64,000 bases of DNA, taken from positions 1,178,001-1,242,000 of the forward strand of contig JAHLEZ010000015.1 of the NCBI GenBank assembly GCA_020726505.1, written 5' to 3'. The notes beneath the pieces are model-generated. The model did not search any database and was not told where the DNA came from. It was given only the letters and a program-made list of their open reading frames with translations. A program made the position numbers and the translations under genes. This DNA comes from Leptodontidium sp. MPI-SDFR-AT-0119. Its lineage: Eukaryota; Ascomycota; Leotiomycetes; Helotiales; Leptodontidiaceae. Below are positions 22,990 through 33,708 of the stretch, in pieces (position 1 is the stretch's first letter; each line of letters opens with the position of its first letter).

Positions 22990-23411
22990 TTATATATTAA
23001 TTCGATGTAAGAGCCTGAAAGCGATGCTCCAAATCTTAAAGGCAGATTTGCTCCTAATCGATCGAACACCTGCTATAAAGACTCTGATATCTAGTCGTCC
23101 TAACGATATTTCGTTATTAATACGTGAGTCATCTCTGAGACTTATAAGCAAGTGTATAAAGCTGACGCTGGAGCTTGGAACGGAAATGATGCCTAATTTT
23201 TCATCTCGAACTCTTTGCATTCTAGTTTTTGGAACGCTACCACACTGTCGATGCCTACGAAGTGGATGGCCCCAGTTTATATCGAAATCAAGCATATCAA
23301 TGTCATCTAAGTCTGGATCGGTATAAGTGATTGAAGCAAGGACATCTATTTCGGCTTCTACAGTAGCTGCTAATCTTGGGAGAATGAGATTGCGGCTTGA
23401 TATGAGACTAA
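22990..23411 (-). pseudogene. open relic of an unrecognised gene or element
   Basis: On the minus strand a frame stays open for about 140 codons from 23411 to the TAA at 22990, but the first ATG is internal (MLDFDINWGHP). The wording (EAEIDVLASITYTDPDLDD, then DINWGHPLRRHRQ) looks protein-like, and its base use is more AT-rich than the genes nearby. A TGA lies directly upstream. It may be the last exon of a degraded gene or of a mobile element. No family is assigned. Confidence 0.3.
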
Positions 23412-23538
23412 ATCATACATAAAGCTGCTCGACATGTCGAGGTACTTTGTGTTCGAAACTGATAATCGAGTGGAGGCGAGCCACTGAAGTCATTGTGAGT
23501 GGGACTTTCCTTTCCCATACAGCAGAAAATTCCAACTC

Positions 23539-24588
23539 TCAGATTCCCTTCGCCTTCCCCTCAGCAAGTCTCGCAGCATCACCAATGATACCATCGCTGT
23601 TGTTGATGGCGTTTGCAATATCCTTTCCAAGACCGCGAGCACTGTGCGACTTTCCCTCCACAAGTCTGGCAGCGTCACCAATGAGGCCATCACTGTTGTT
23701 GATGGTGTTCTCAATGTCCTTCCCAAGACCGCGAGCACTGTGCGACTTTCCCTCCACAAGTCTGGCAGCGTCACCAATGAGGCCATCACTGTTGTTGATG
23801 GTGTTCTCGATGTCCTTGCCCAACCCGCGCGAATCCTTGTTGTTCAACAACTTCTTCGCTTCGTCTCCAACAGCAGACCCAACCAACCCACCAACTTGTT
23901 TCCCAATCGATGACCCCAGACTGCGGGAATCTTTGTTGTTCAACAGCTTCTTCGCCTCCTCTCCAACAGCAGACCCAACCAACCCACCAACTTGTTTCCC
24001 AATCGATGACCCCAGACTGCGGGAATCTTTGTTGTTCAACAGCTTCTTCGCCTCCTCTCCAACAGCAGACCCAACCAACCCACCAACTTGTTTCCCAATC
24101 GATGACCCTAGACTGCGGGAATCTTTGTTGTTCAACAACTTCTTCGCCTCCTCTCCAACAGCAGACCCAACCACACCCCCAACCGCCTTCCCAATAGAAG
24201 ATTTCACACTCCTCTCCTCCAGGACGTCCTCATCCTCCTCCTCCTCACCAAGACTACGTGAGTCCTTATTATTCAACAACTTCTTCGCCTCATCTCCCAC
24301 CGCGCTCCCAATCAACCCACCAACCTGTTTCCCAATAGAAGACTTGAGACTGCGTTCCACGAACACGCTATCCTCATCCTCATCCTCCTGTTCATCGAGG
24401 TCGCGGGAGTTCTTGTTGTTCAAGAGCTTCTTGGCTTCGTCTCCGACTGCTTGACCGATTGTCGAGCCGACTTCTTTGCCGAGAGCAGATTTCAAGCTGC
24501 GGGTGTCGAGGGTGGTGGGTAAAGCGAGGGCTTGTTGGGCGGAGAAGAAGGCCAGGATGATGGCAGCGGTGGCGGGTGTGAAGCGCAT
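23539..24588 (-). CDS. secreted tandem-repeat protein with glycine-zipper 32-residue repeats
   Basis: An intact single-exon frame of 349 residues. It begins with a signal peptide (MRFTPATAAIILAFFSAQQA, cut probably after A22). Almost the whole mature part is two families of 32-residue repeats. Six class I units (residues 31-62, 80-111, 127-158, 159-190, 191-222 and 223-254) have the form S-[LV]-x-SSIGKQVGGLVGSAVG, followed by EEAKKLLNNKDSR. In units 4-6 Gly falls at positions 3, 7, 11, 15 and 19, a GxxxG glycine zipper. Three class II units (255-286, 287-318, 319-349) have the form GLGKDIENTINNSDGLIGDA, then ARLVEGKSHSAR. Acidic linkers (63-79, 112-126) separate units 1-3. Every unit boundary follows a single Arg. 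There is no Cys. I know no named family. Processing at Arg into amphipathic peptides is an inference. Confidence 0.85.
   Translation of the reverse strand: MRFTPATAAIILAFFSAQQALALPTTLDTRSLKSALGKEVGSTIGQAVGDEAKKLLNNKNSRDLDEQEDEDEDSVFVERSLKSSIGKQVGGLIGSAVGDEAKKLLNNKDSRSLGEEEEDEDVLEERSVKSSIGKAVGGVVGSAVGEEAKKLLNNKDSRSLGSSIGKQVGGLVGSAVGEEAKKLLNNKDSRSLGSSIGKQVGGLVGSAVGEEAKKLLNNKDSRSLGSSIGKQVGGLVGSAVGDEAKKLLNNKDSRGLGKDIENTINNSDGLIGDAARLVEGKSHSARGLGKDIENTINNSDGLIGDAARLVEGKSHSARGLGKDIANAINNSDGIIGDAARLAEGKAKGI
23542..24498 (-). repeat. 96-bp tandem repeats inside the secreted protein gene
   Basis: Nine 96-base units, two of them preceded by acidic linkers. The three nearly identical class I units occupy 23827..24114. 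The last three units (23542..23826) belong to class II, of which the first two are almost identical. The near-identity at DNA level suggests recent duplication or gene conversion, so unit number may vary between strains and assemblies. Confidence 0.85.
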
Positions 24589-27143
24589 TTTGGTTGATGT
24601 AGTGGTTGGGAGGGATGTGGTGATGTGTGAGGAGTTGATAAAGGTGATGTCAACACAGGGTAGATTTGAGAAGGTGGTCAGGCTAGCTGATTGAAGAATG
24701 GAAAGTGATATCGGTGAGCTTGGATGAGGCTTGATGGATGTAGAAGGTAAGATTTTGACGAGGAAGTATTTTATGAAGTGTGAGATTCAGACCAGCTGAA
24801 ATGTAATGAGTTGAGTCGGGTTGAATGAAAAACTTGTGAAGTGATTGAAGCTTGTTGATGATGAGAGAGAGGAGGGAATTCCAGGTCTTATTTATACATC
24901 TAGTCCCTCCTCAGGATCTCAAGTTTCTCTATCCTCCGGACCAACTTCGTCAACTCGATGAGTAGATCCCCTGGCCAAGATTAAGTTCCTTATGTTCGTA
25001 TTTGGAAACAGAGGGGATTCAAGCATCACAACAGAATCCACCATCGGACATCAACACTGGCTATCTGTCTGCACCAAAGTCAGTTTCGTGAGGGCATCGT
25101 CACGAGAGTGATACAAAGGAGCTAGAAAATGTACAAAAGGAGAAATTTACAAGGGATTCGCATGATATCCAAACTGACTCCTGCCATCTTCGTGATCGTG
25201 ATCGCTAATAGAGTTCATGTGAAGCTCTCGTGGATTCATCCAAACCCCATATCTAAGACGAGGAGAGCCGAGGTGGAATACGATACATCGACCGAAGCCA
25301 CATCAGATGACATGACAGCGGCATGATGGATTCTGTCAAACTCGCTTAGCTTTTTGTAAAAGTATATCTAGACACGGATAAATTGCCAATATTAGGAGGA
25401 CAAAACATTGAACAACGTGATGTACAGCTTAAGACCAGCAGGCCGATATCTCTAGAAATTCTCGGACAGCAATTGGACCGAAAGCCGGTGTTCAACAAAT
25501 CCAAGCAACGGACATTGGAAATGGAATAAAGCTAAGCTTTCGTAACAGATCTAAAGTCTAAAAGCCTGCCAGTACATCATGAGGCTGAATTCCGGCAACA
25601 GGGCCGTCAATGCTTATCCCCTTCTAAGCTTTTTGCTTGGTAAATTCTTGCCGAGTGGTTCAGATGAAACGAACCTAACCCAATCATTCGAGAGCGGTTT
25701 TCCGTGATTGGATTCCGGGGATAGGAGTTGTGGGGAATGGGTGGAGTGGGGGAGTTTGTGGAAGTTTGATCCTGCGTAGATCGTTTGTGTCAGGCTTGGC
25801 ATGGAAGATGTGAGTGAAGCCAGGTCCGGAGTTGGAGGTGTTCATTTACCGAATTATGTCAGTAAGGGCAGGCCAATCGGATGATCAGATAATCGCTACT
25901 TGTACTTCTAGAATAGAAAATTCATGCGTGGATTGTTGTGCCCGTAACGCGGTGAAAATACTGAATTCTGAAACGGGCACCATCGACTCTTCCCCGAGAA
26001 TGGACATCGGCTCCCACAACTTCACTTGCACGGGTTGATTAATTCACTCAATTGTAAAGGGAATGGAGATTTTACTTTCTGTTAACTAACTTTTTGGTTT
26101 CAATAACAAGAGTTATATCATCAAGTCAGTCATCAGCTGTGTTAACGGAGAGGGTCTTAAGCCGGGTGTAATGCGAGCTAAGCGAGTACGACAGAATGAA
26201 ATGTAGCGTACCAAATCCCCAGTACTATATTTCTCTCACGAGAAGGATTAATCTTTCATTTGGGATTACCAACCCTCAAAAATCAAAGCCAAACCCCACA
26301 ATAGAAAGAATTTACTCTGTGAAGCCTGAGTAGCTGTAAGATTCGCTACTCCTGCTGCGGTACCTAATTTTGTGAAGCTTCACGTCTTACCTCACCTCCC
26401 ACGAACATCCATAGACGGTTCCAAAGAAAACCATTATTTAATGGCATTCCAACAAATCCTATCACCACCATGGACGCCGCCCACGACCCCATGATAATTC
26501 TCATCCGCATCCTCTCATGGCGTCCCACAGGATGGAAGCGCGTCCCCTAATCCTCATCTTCGTCCTCCTAAGTCGTTTCTTCGCCTCCCACTCACACTAA
26601 TGGAGCGACGCCGATACAGCTGGGCGTGGCCAATCGTAGCGAGCAAGAACGATGTGGACATCATCATAGCATTCCTCAATTACTTCGTCATTTATAGTGT
26701 GCATTTACTTGGATGGATGGATGCGGAATGTGGATACTTACTGAGCTGTGGGAGCTCAATACGGAATCGGAGGGGTGGGGGTCGTTGGGGTCGTTTGTGA
26801 AGGGAATGTTGTCGCCCGCGATGGTGGCTTTGGCTTTCTGGAGATTTCAAGGGCTGGTTGTTGAGTTTGGTGAGATAGTCCACTGATGCTGTACTTAATG
26901 TTTGATTCGCACTTCGCACGACCGTGAAGCGAGGCGTTGGTGTGGGTATGTGTTCGCACCAATTCATTAATTATCTAATTTCCGATTCATTACTGCTATC
27001 TATCATACAAGAGCAATTAAGTGCTACTTTCTTTCGTGTATGTGTGTGCAGTAATACAGCAAGTGCGTGTAGAGCAAACAGCAAATGCAAGAATAACCGA
27101 GAGGAGCCATGCGTATGCGACAAGTGGGGGCTTGCCGATTTGC
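24589..27143. other. long intergenic region, no supported gene
   Basis: Next to 24588 lies the promoter of the secreted repeat protein, with a TATA-like box at 24889..24896. The rest holds only short frames without motifs (25129..25326, 25814..26038, 26600..26800). Around 26,040-26,400 the sequence is more AT-rich. A phrase starting at 26470 (MDAAHDPMIILIRIL) ends after 26 codons and may be a gene fragment. Confidence 0.4.
24889..24896 (-). promoter_or_regulatory. TATA-like box of the secreted repeat protein gene
   Basis: On the minus strand the sequence reads TATAAATA, about 300 bases upstream of the ATG at 24588. Position and strand fit a core promoter, implying a leader of roughly 250 bases. 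Not proven. Confidence 0.4.
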
Positions 27144-29875
27144 TTACAGGCCACCATCAAAACCACCTCCTTGGCCACCGATGTTATCGCCCATGTCGCC
27201 CATCAAGCCGCCGAAGAAGTTGTTGTCGCCGTAGAAATTACCATACTCTCCGACACCTAAAGTCATTCCCATGGCCTGCTCCAAACCGTCACCCATTGAA
27301 TATCCGAAATCCATACCGACGAGATTGGGGTCAATCAAACCGCCATAGCCCGAGGCGGCTACAGCAGGCTGTGTCATATTTCCATAGCCACCGAATTGCA
27401 TCTGTTGCCACTCGTTCGATCCAGCGAAGTTGCTAATACTGCCGGAGCGAGACTGACCTCCAGAATTACCGGTTGCGACTTCGCTTAGAAGCTGAAGAGG
27501 TGTGTTGGAAGGACTGTAGCTGGATTGTGGTCGCTGTCCGTTTGCAATATGACTCGATACGTTTTGCGCCTCCGCAGACGAGTCAGTAGCAGGGACATTC
27601 GAAGAACCCGCATCGTTCGAGTTGCCTCCCTTATCCTCGCGTTGACGGTGGAACCAAGTCTTCAACATGAGAAGAACCATGAGGAATTTAGCTGAGGGCC
27701 GAGACTTCTCATCCTTAGCAGACTTTCTGAAGAGGTCGACCAGTCCATCCAAGTACTGCTCAACCTTCATATTATCCTTATCGATGACTTTACCAAAGTG
27801 ACTTCCAGGAGTGGCTGCGGCAAAGTACATCTTAATAAGTATAACGACGGCATATGCAACCCGAACAAAGCTTGCAACAGGCAGGCAGCGGATGACATCG
27901 ACATCGAATTGGAGGAAGTTGCCAAATATACCGTCAATAGATTTCAAGCACATGGAAAGTGCTGCGATGTGAAATCCAGTCAGCGTCATCTGTTCGCCAT
28001 TCGCAGAGGCATCTCTGAGGAGGGCATCTGTGAACGGTGGCTTGAATTCTTCAACGTTATGGTCAACGTGCATAGCGACTTCGTGCATATAGAGGTTAAC
28101 GACATGTTCGGTCATTTGCAAACCAGCTAGCCAAGAGTTAGTGATGTAAAGGTATCGTTATGCAATCGATAGACTTACGAGAATTGGCCTCGGGAGGAAT
28201 TTGGCTGACCCACTTCTCCAACTCAATTTCGAAACCCTTCAAGGCGTATTGAACCTTGGGGTCAGAAATACTTACAGTTGCGCCGGGGTCATCCATTGAG
28301 AATTGGGTACCGATATCTTCTGCAATGTGTTGACTACGAATCCACTGACAGAAGGACTTGTCAGAAGGGAGGGCGTCTGGCGAAGTCTCTAGTACATCAA
28401 TACACTCAGCCATGAAAGGCGTCCAGCGGATCAAGTTAGGTCGACGGAGACCCATGGACGCGTTGCAGCAGAGGAAGTAGCAAGCGAGCCATGTACGTCT
28501 GGATTCGAGGCTCTCAGCGTCTGGGAACGGGGTACGGCGCCATGGGTTATCTCTGAATAAGCCAGCGACTTTAGTCTTCTGCAATTTGCTCTTCTTGTTC
28601 ATGCCGATATCAATAGCCATGACAGATGCCACATGGATCAGCTGATAGAACTTCAGTTCTTCAAAATGCTCCGGTGGCCAGTACCAAAGACAAGATATGA
28701 TCAAGGCTTGGATCAACTCGATGGTCTTGTCTCCATTGCAGATGATTCGCTCTGCGTAGGTACTCATGACCTCCTTTGTCAATGTTCGCTGTAGGTCCGG
28801 ATACAGAGAGCCTGCACCAGCAGCAAGGATAGCCAAGAATAAGATGGGCTTGGTCTTTCTGATTTCAGCTGCAGTTGTTCCAGCAGGGAAGACCACAGCA
28901 GGTATGTGCGGTGCCATGTTCTTCACATAATGGTTGAATATCTCGGCCGCTGTTTCTGCAGTCGTCAAGCCTCTATCGATGATGTCCGCATACTCGTGAG
29001 TTGCAGGCTTTTGGATTTCAGGATTTGTAGTGTGGAAGAAACCAATGACTTCTTGAGCTTGCTTCTGCATGCCGCTAGGAGCTGACATCGGGGACTCAGA
29101 AGCTGCCGAGTGACTGTCGGGTTTTCTCTTTTGACCGGCAACAACCATTGGTGGCGCGGACGACTTCTTGTCGACCTCAGGTGCAGCTGGATATTGCCAT
29201 TCATCAGTGCGAACCTCTGGACGGCTTGGGTTGTAAGGTGTTCGATATCCTCCATTGGTAACCTGTTGGTATGGATTGTGTGGGGCCTGGTTCTGCATTC
29301 CATTGTCAACTCCTTGGGCAGCAATAGCAGTAGCAACCGCAGAACCGGCTCCTTGAGCTTGTAGAGTAGCTGTCAAAGCATTGATCTTCTTCTCCAACTC
29401 TGCGACACGACTATCCGTCTTCTTCTGACGCTTCCGACTAGGCGCAGTAACAACGCAATTGCGATTCGCCTTCGTACATCTCTTGCATGGTCCATCAGGG
29501 CTATTAATATCAGGTTCGCAGCGAACTTTCAGACCTCGGCAAGCTTCGCATGCTCGCGATCTCTTTGGATCGTTCGCATCATTACCACCGTCTTGGGAGC
29601 CATCGCCGCCAGTGGGAGGAGTATGGAAGATGTTTGGAGATTGGCCGAGGGAGTAGGAAGTTCCTGGGGAGCGTGAAGGGTTTGGTGCAAGGGGTGTGTG
29701 CAACGTCGAGCTTGCTTGTTGCTGCTGCTGCTGTTGGCCGTAGGGATTCGCACCGGAATCTCGCAGTCGCTGAAACGGGGTATTAGTATGTGTTCAATTG
29801 TCTTGAGCGTGAGCGCCGCTGTCGATATGGGAACGGAGCAAACTTAACTGGATCCAGCGCGATGTTATTGTCCAT
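27144..29875 (-). CDS. Zn2Cys6 fungal transcription factor (War1-like)
   Basis: The model has three exons, 29875..29849, 29769..28179 and 28126..27144. Intron phases agree and give 866 residues. The first exon is only nine codons (MDNNIALDP). A poly-Gln run follows. The Zn2Cys6 cluster lies at residues 83-114: RACEACRGLKVRCEP then GPCKRCTKANRNC, with spacing C-x2-C-x6-C-x10-C-x2-C-x6-C. A basic linker (SRKRQKK) and a leucine-rich dimerisation helix (VAELEKKINALTATL) come next. The central region (about 270-620) looks like the fungal-specific transcription factor domain, and the C-terminus is Gly/Gln/Asn-rich. The zinc cluster and linker resemble the War1/WarA weak-acid regulators, but this rests on my memory of the motif and is tentative. 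Expected role: nuclear regulator binding CGG half sites. Confidence 0.88.
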
Positions 29876-31593
29876 GTTCGCGGTTCGGTGTGCGGCCGAT
29901 TCTATGATGTCGATGTCGGCGCGGAGGTTATCTTTTTCAAGTTGACCGAGAAGTGAGGGTGGCGTGCAGGGCTGGCTGGCTTCAGAATGTGTCCGTGCAG
30001 TGTGCTAACCGCTTCCAATGATTCTCTTAGAAGTGAGCAGCTACAATAATTGGTTAATATATTACTAGAATGTGTGAGACTCCAGGTGATGACTTCTTCA
30101 TCAAATGCCTCTGTACAATTGTGAATGGAAACGGAGTTCTGCTTCGTGATTTTCAAAGTCCGTACTGGACCAAGAACCTCAAGTCACGAACCACAAAGAA
30201 ACCTAGCTTCTTTAGAGAATTCTTATTACAATAGACTTATCCATCATCTATTCAGAGATCTCGGCATGAGCGAATGTGGAAGGTAAGAACTTTTTAACTG
30301 GACACTTCTGACTCTATTGACAGAACTCCAGCAGCGCTCAGCTCTCATTCTCCTAGGACATTCTGACCGAGGTAAGCAGTTAACAATGCTGAATACAGCT
30401 AGTTGGGTGACTTGTGTACTACTGTAGGTATACTTTCATAATGATCAGTATTTGAGAGTAGGTATTTGATTTGAGAGTCGGCTCCAACTGGCTGCAACTG
30501 TTGATTTTTGTAAAAACTAACACTGAAATAACTACCATACTTATGTAGATACGATTTAATATCAACTAGATACGCTTGAATATCTTTGAAGGACTTTCGA
30601 TTACTCGTTGCTTCATTTGCATCATTACAGCTCGTGTTGTATTATGTAGGAAGCAGTCTGGGTACCTGATGGCCGAATATCAGAACTTGTCCAATTCAAG
30701 GCAATTTAGAAAGACTGTAATCCCGGTTATCCGAGACTCGAATTCATCCAAGCCTATCAAACTGTCGTGCATCTACTCGTATCATTAATGCTTGCATAGC
30801 ATTTTGCAATTCCTCGTAAAGCATGCACCTTCCCTTCCATATTCCTTATCGCGTGCCAAGTGAGACCCCTGCGGGCTTGAATCCTCGATAAGACGGGAGG
30901 GCTGGGGCTACCTACGGGAAGTCAAAATACCTGAGCCTCGTCTCATCGATCGCGTGCTGTTAACATTATTGTTTCTCTGTTTAGTTATCCATCACAAATG
31001 TCTACAAGACCACTGGTCTTGATCTTAGTCCTCGCCATCTAGCTCTTCGACTGCGAAAGAGTCAGAGACTGCCGTTCCCGCCACTTTCGCTGACAAAACA
31101 ATCATCCGCGGCGGTATTTTGCCCCTCATACATCGAAGGAGGGATGCTTCAGATCTGATCCATGACTGTGCGGATCTGCATAGGTAGGTTTCTCTCGAAG
31201 GATATTGATCCGTAGAGTATTTCTGACATCCTCTAGCATGTGCCATACCTTAACAGCTCCTTGAGCTTACACCCACTCTTCTACCCTCCACCTCTCACGC
31301 AGACGACGAGATTTATTCGAGGAATCTCTGAAACGAAATATACGTCCTTCATAGCCAATTCCGACTTTGAAATATAACAATCTGGTAGCATACATCTTTT
31401 GATATTGGTTGAGGGTCGTGGTTTCCTCCGCATCGAGGCGAATATCAACAACAAGGTCAAGCCAACTGAAAATAAATCAACACCCTGCTTCCCGTCCTTC
31501 GGATAGTCGGTATCTAGTCATTCTGGATTTTGTCCCGGAGAGATAAAATTACCCTTGCATGGATTGGAAGTTAAGAGCTGTCACAAGTTCAGT
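29876..31593. promoter_or_regulatory. divergent upstream region, no supported gene
   Basis: This lies between the head-to-head starts of the zinc cluster regulator and the FYVE-RING gene, about 1.7 kb. Short frames (30576..30788, 31025..31246) carry no motif. Both promoters must be here. The zinc cluster gene leader shows no clear TATA box. Confidence 0.4.
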
Positions 31594-33708
31594 ATGAATT
31601 CTCGAGGTTTGCCTGGGCGTGCTTCTACTCCGAGTAGCGCCTTGGATGAACGCCCTCTTCCACCTCTCCCAATTTCAGATGAGGATGATATGGCTGGGGA
31701 AGTGACACTAGGAGTGGAAGAGTTGACTCGCCAGAGTCCTGATGCTGAGAGGCTGAGTGTCAGCTCACGAGGCATTCATCAAGCGTCAAGCAATTTTGCT
31801 GCTTCATCGACAAGCTTGGCTGGTGATCTCGAAGGTTTGCCAGTTGGGCCTCTCAGAACGCCTTTAAACAGACCCAGTTCTGAGGTCAATGATCAAGTTG
31901 TGAATACAGAAGCCTCCAATGTTGCAGCCGATGGACAAATGACCCCACCAGCGAATCTTGTTACCACAGAAGGCGGGTCTTTTGCGGCGGCAGCCGTTGA
32001 GCCTAGAATAGCGGTCTCTGCGTCTAGACTTACTCAAAGTCCTCATCTTCGCAATGCTGACCGCGCACCTCGACCCCCTCGAAATATTCCCCGGAGTGAG
32101 AACTCGTCGGGATCAGATTCAGCGGGAGAATCAGGCCTTCGAGGCCCCATAGCTAGCCGGGCCAGAAGCAGACAGCAGACTCTTGACGGTGCTCCGAATA
32201 TGGATCAGACCCAGTTTGTTGTTCCCAAATGGCAGCCAGATGCTACGGTCACATTGTGCCCAATTTGCAGAACACAATTCAGTAAGCCTTTCTATCCTCG
32301 ATGTGCATGTTACTCGCAGCGACTGACTATGTAACCAGGCTTCTTTGTGAGAAAGCATCATTGCAGGTATGGTATTCACTTCTTCACTTACGCGTCATTC
32401 CTTGTTTTGGTGAATATGTAATGCTGAACTTTATAGAAAATGTGGTCGCGTAGTTTGTGGGAGCTGTTCGCCTCACAGAATCACAATACCTTACCAATAC
32501 ATTGTCCAGCCTCCAGCAGCAGAAGAGATATCTTCTACACCACGAACTCGACCCAGGCTTGATTCTGGACGTACCGGGAGCTCACCAATGGTTAATAATC
32601 TTGGTGGAGGGGAGCGAGTACGGCTCTGCAATCCATGCGTACCCGATCCGAATATCGCGCCTCCTCAGGTACCTGAATCGAGGAATAGCCAGCCTCGTCC
32701 TGCTCAGCAAGGGCACAGTCGTTCTGTGAGTAGCACGGCAGCGTCAACCCAATCTAGGAGCTCGACCTATAACCCGTCCATTTCGTCGTCGTTTTACGCC
32801 CAGAGAAGGCCACGGGAACCGAGTAATTTGAATTCTTACAACTCGAGTACATCTTCGTACACGGAGAGAAACAGTCGCTTAAGGCCTGAAGATTTACAAA
32901 GTCGGTCTCGGAGCAGCACGGTATGTTACTTGTGACATTGGATTGTGTTAGTTGCTAACTTTAGTAGGTGGGCACTAATCGAGATAATTCCAACATGGTA
33001 AATCTCCCTCGGAACATACTTACACCCTATCTATGGGGAATCATACTGACTCAAATACAGGGCAACTCAGCTTCTCTTGGTCAATGGACAGGGACACCAG
33101 GCCGCTCCGAGCATCCTCAAATAAATTCATCACGGTCATCTCCTGCACCCCGTCCCGTTATCAAAGAAGAAGACGAATGCTGGATATGTCACAAGGAACT
33201 CCCATCACGCAATCTTCCTGACTGGGAAAATGTACGAGCCGAACACGTCAATAACTGCCTCTCCCTCGCCATGCAAGGCCCTTCGACATCAACTTCTCCC
33301 TCCCCATCTCCAGGCCCCAACACCATCCCATCATCCCAATCTCCACGCACCTCACCGACCATCCACGCCGAGAGTTCTCGAAACCCCCGAACCACACCAA
33401 GTATCGCACCTCCCATAGCCAACACGCCCGAAGCCCGCATGGCAGCTCGAGAGCGCGCCCACGCAGCCGTTGTTCTCGCATCCAGCAGCACCAGTCCCAT
33501 CCGCCGATCTGGCGTGTTCCCCTACAAAGCCACGGAGAAAGACTGTATCGACGACGCCGAATGTACAATCTGTCTCGAGGAATTCGAGGTTGGGGAGGAT
33601 ATGGGTCGTTTGGAGTGTTTCTGTCGTTTCCATCTCAAGTGCATCCGCGAGTGGTTCGTCAATCGACCAGGTCAATGTCCTGTTCATCAGCATGGTGCTG
33701 GTTATTAA
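31594..33708 (+). CDS. FYVE and RING finger E3 ubiquitin ligase (Pib1-like)
   Basis: The model has five exons, 31594..32281, 32339..32366, 32437..32920, 32968..32997 and 33061..33708, giving 625 residues. The frame also opens earlier at a TTG; the first ATG (MNSRGLPG) is at 31594. The N-terminus is a disordered Ser/Pro region. The FYVE zinc finger is assembled across three exons: WQPDATVTLCPICRTQFS, then FFVRKHHCRKCGRVVCGSC and VRLCNPC. The R-K-H-H-C-R-K-C core is the PI3P-binding signature. A CWICHKELPSRNLPDW segment follows, then a C-terminal RING (ECTICLEEFEVGEDMGRLEC, then FHLKCIREWF and CPVH). Yeast Pib1 has the same combination and ubiquitinates cargo on endosomes and vacuoles. Exon 2 is only 28 bases. 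The last intron has no stop in frame. Confidence 0.88.

Noticed and set aside
23447..24454. 335-codon plus-strand open frame antisense to the secreted repeat gene
   Set aside because: It exists because the 96-base repeats are open in both directions. It repeats with the same 32-residue period, has no signal peptide of its own, and the sense frame has a signal peptide, logical repeats and a TATA box.
26924..27436. 170-codon plus-strand frame
   Set aside because: Its 3' half is antisense to the Gly/Gln-rich C-terminus of the zinc cluster regulator, and its 5' half has no motif.
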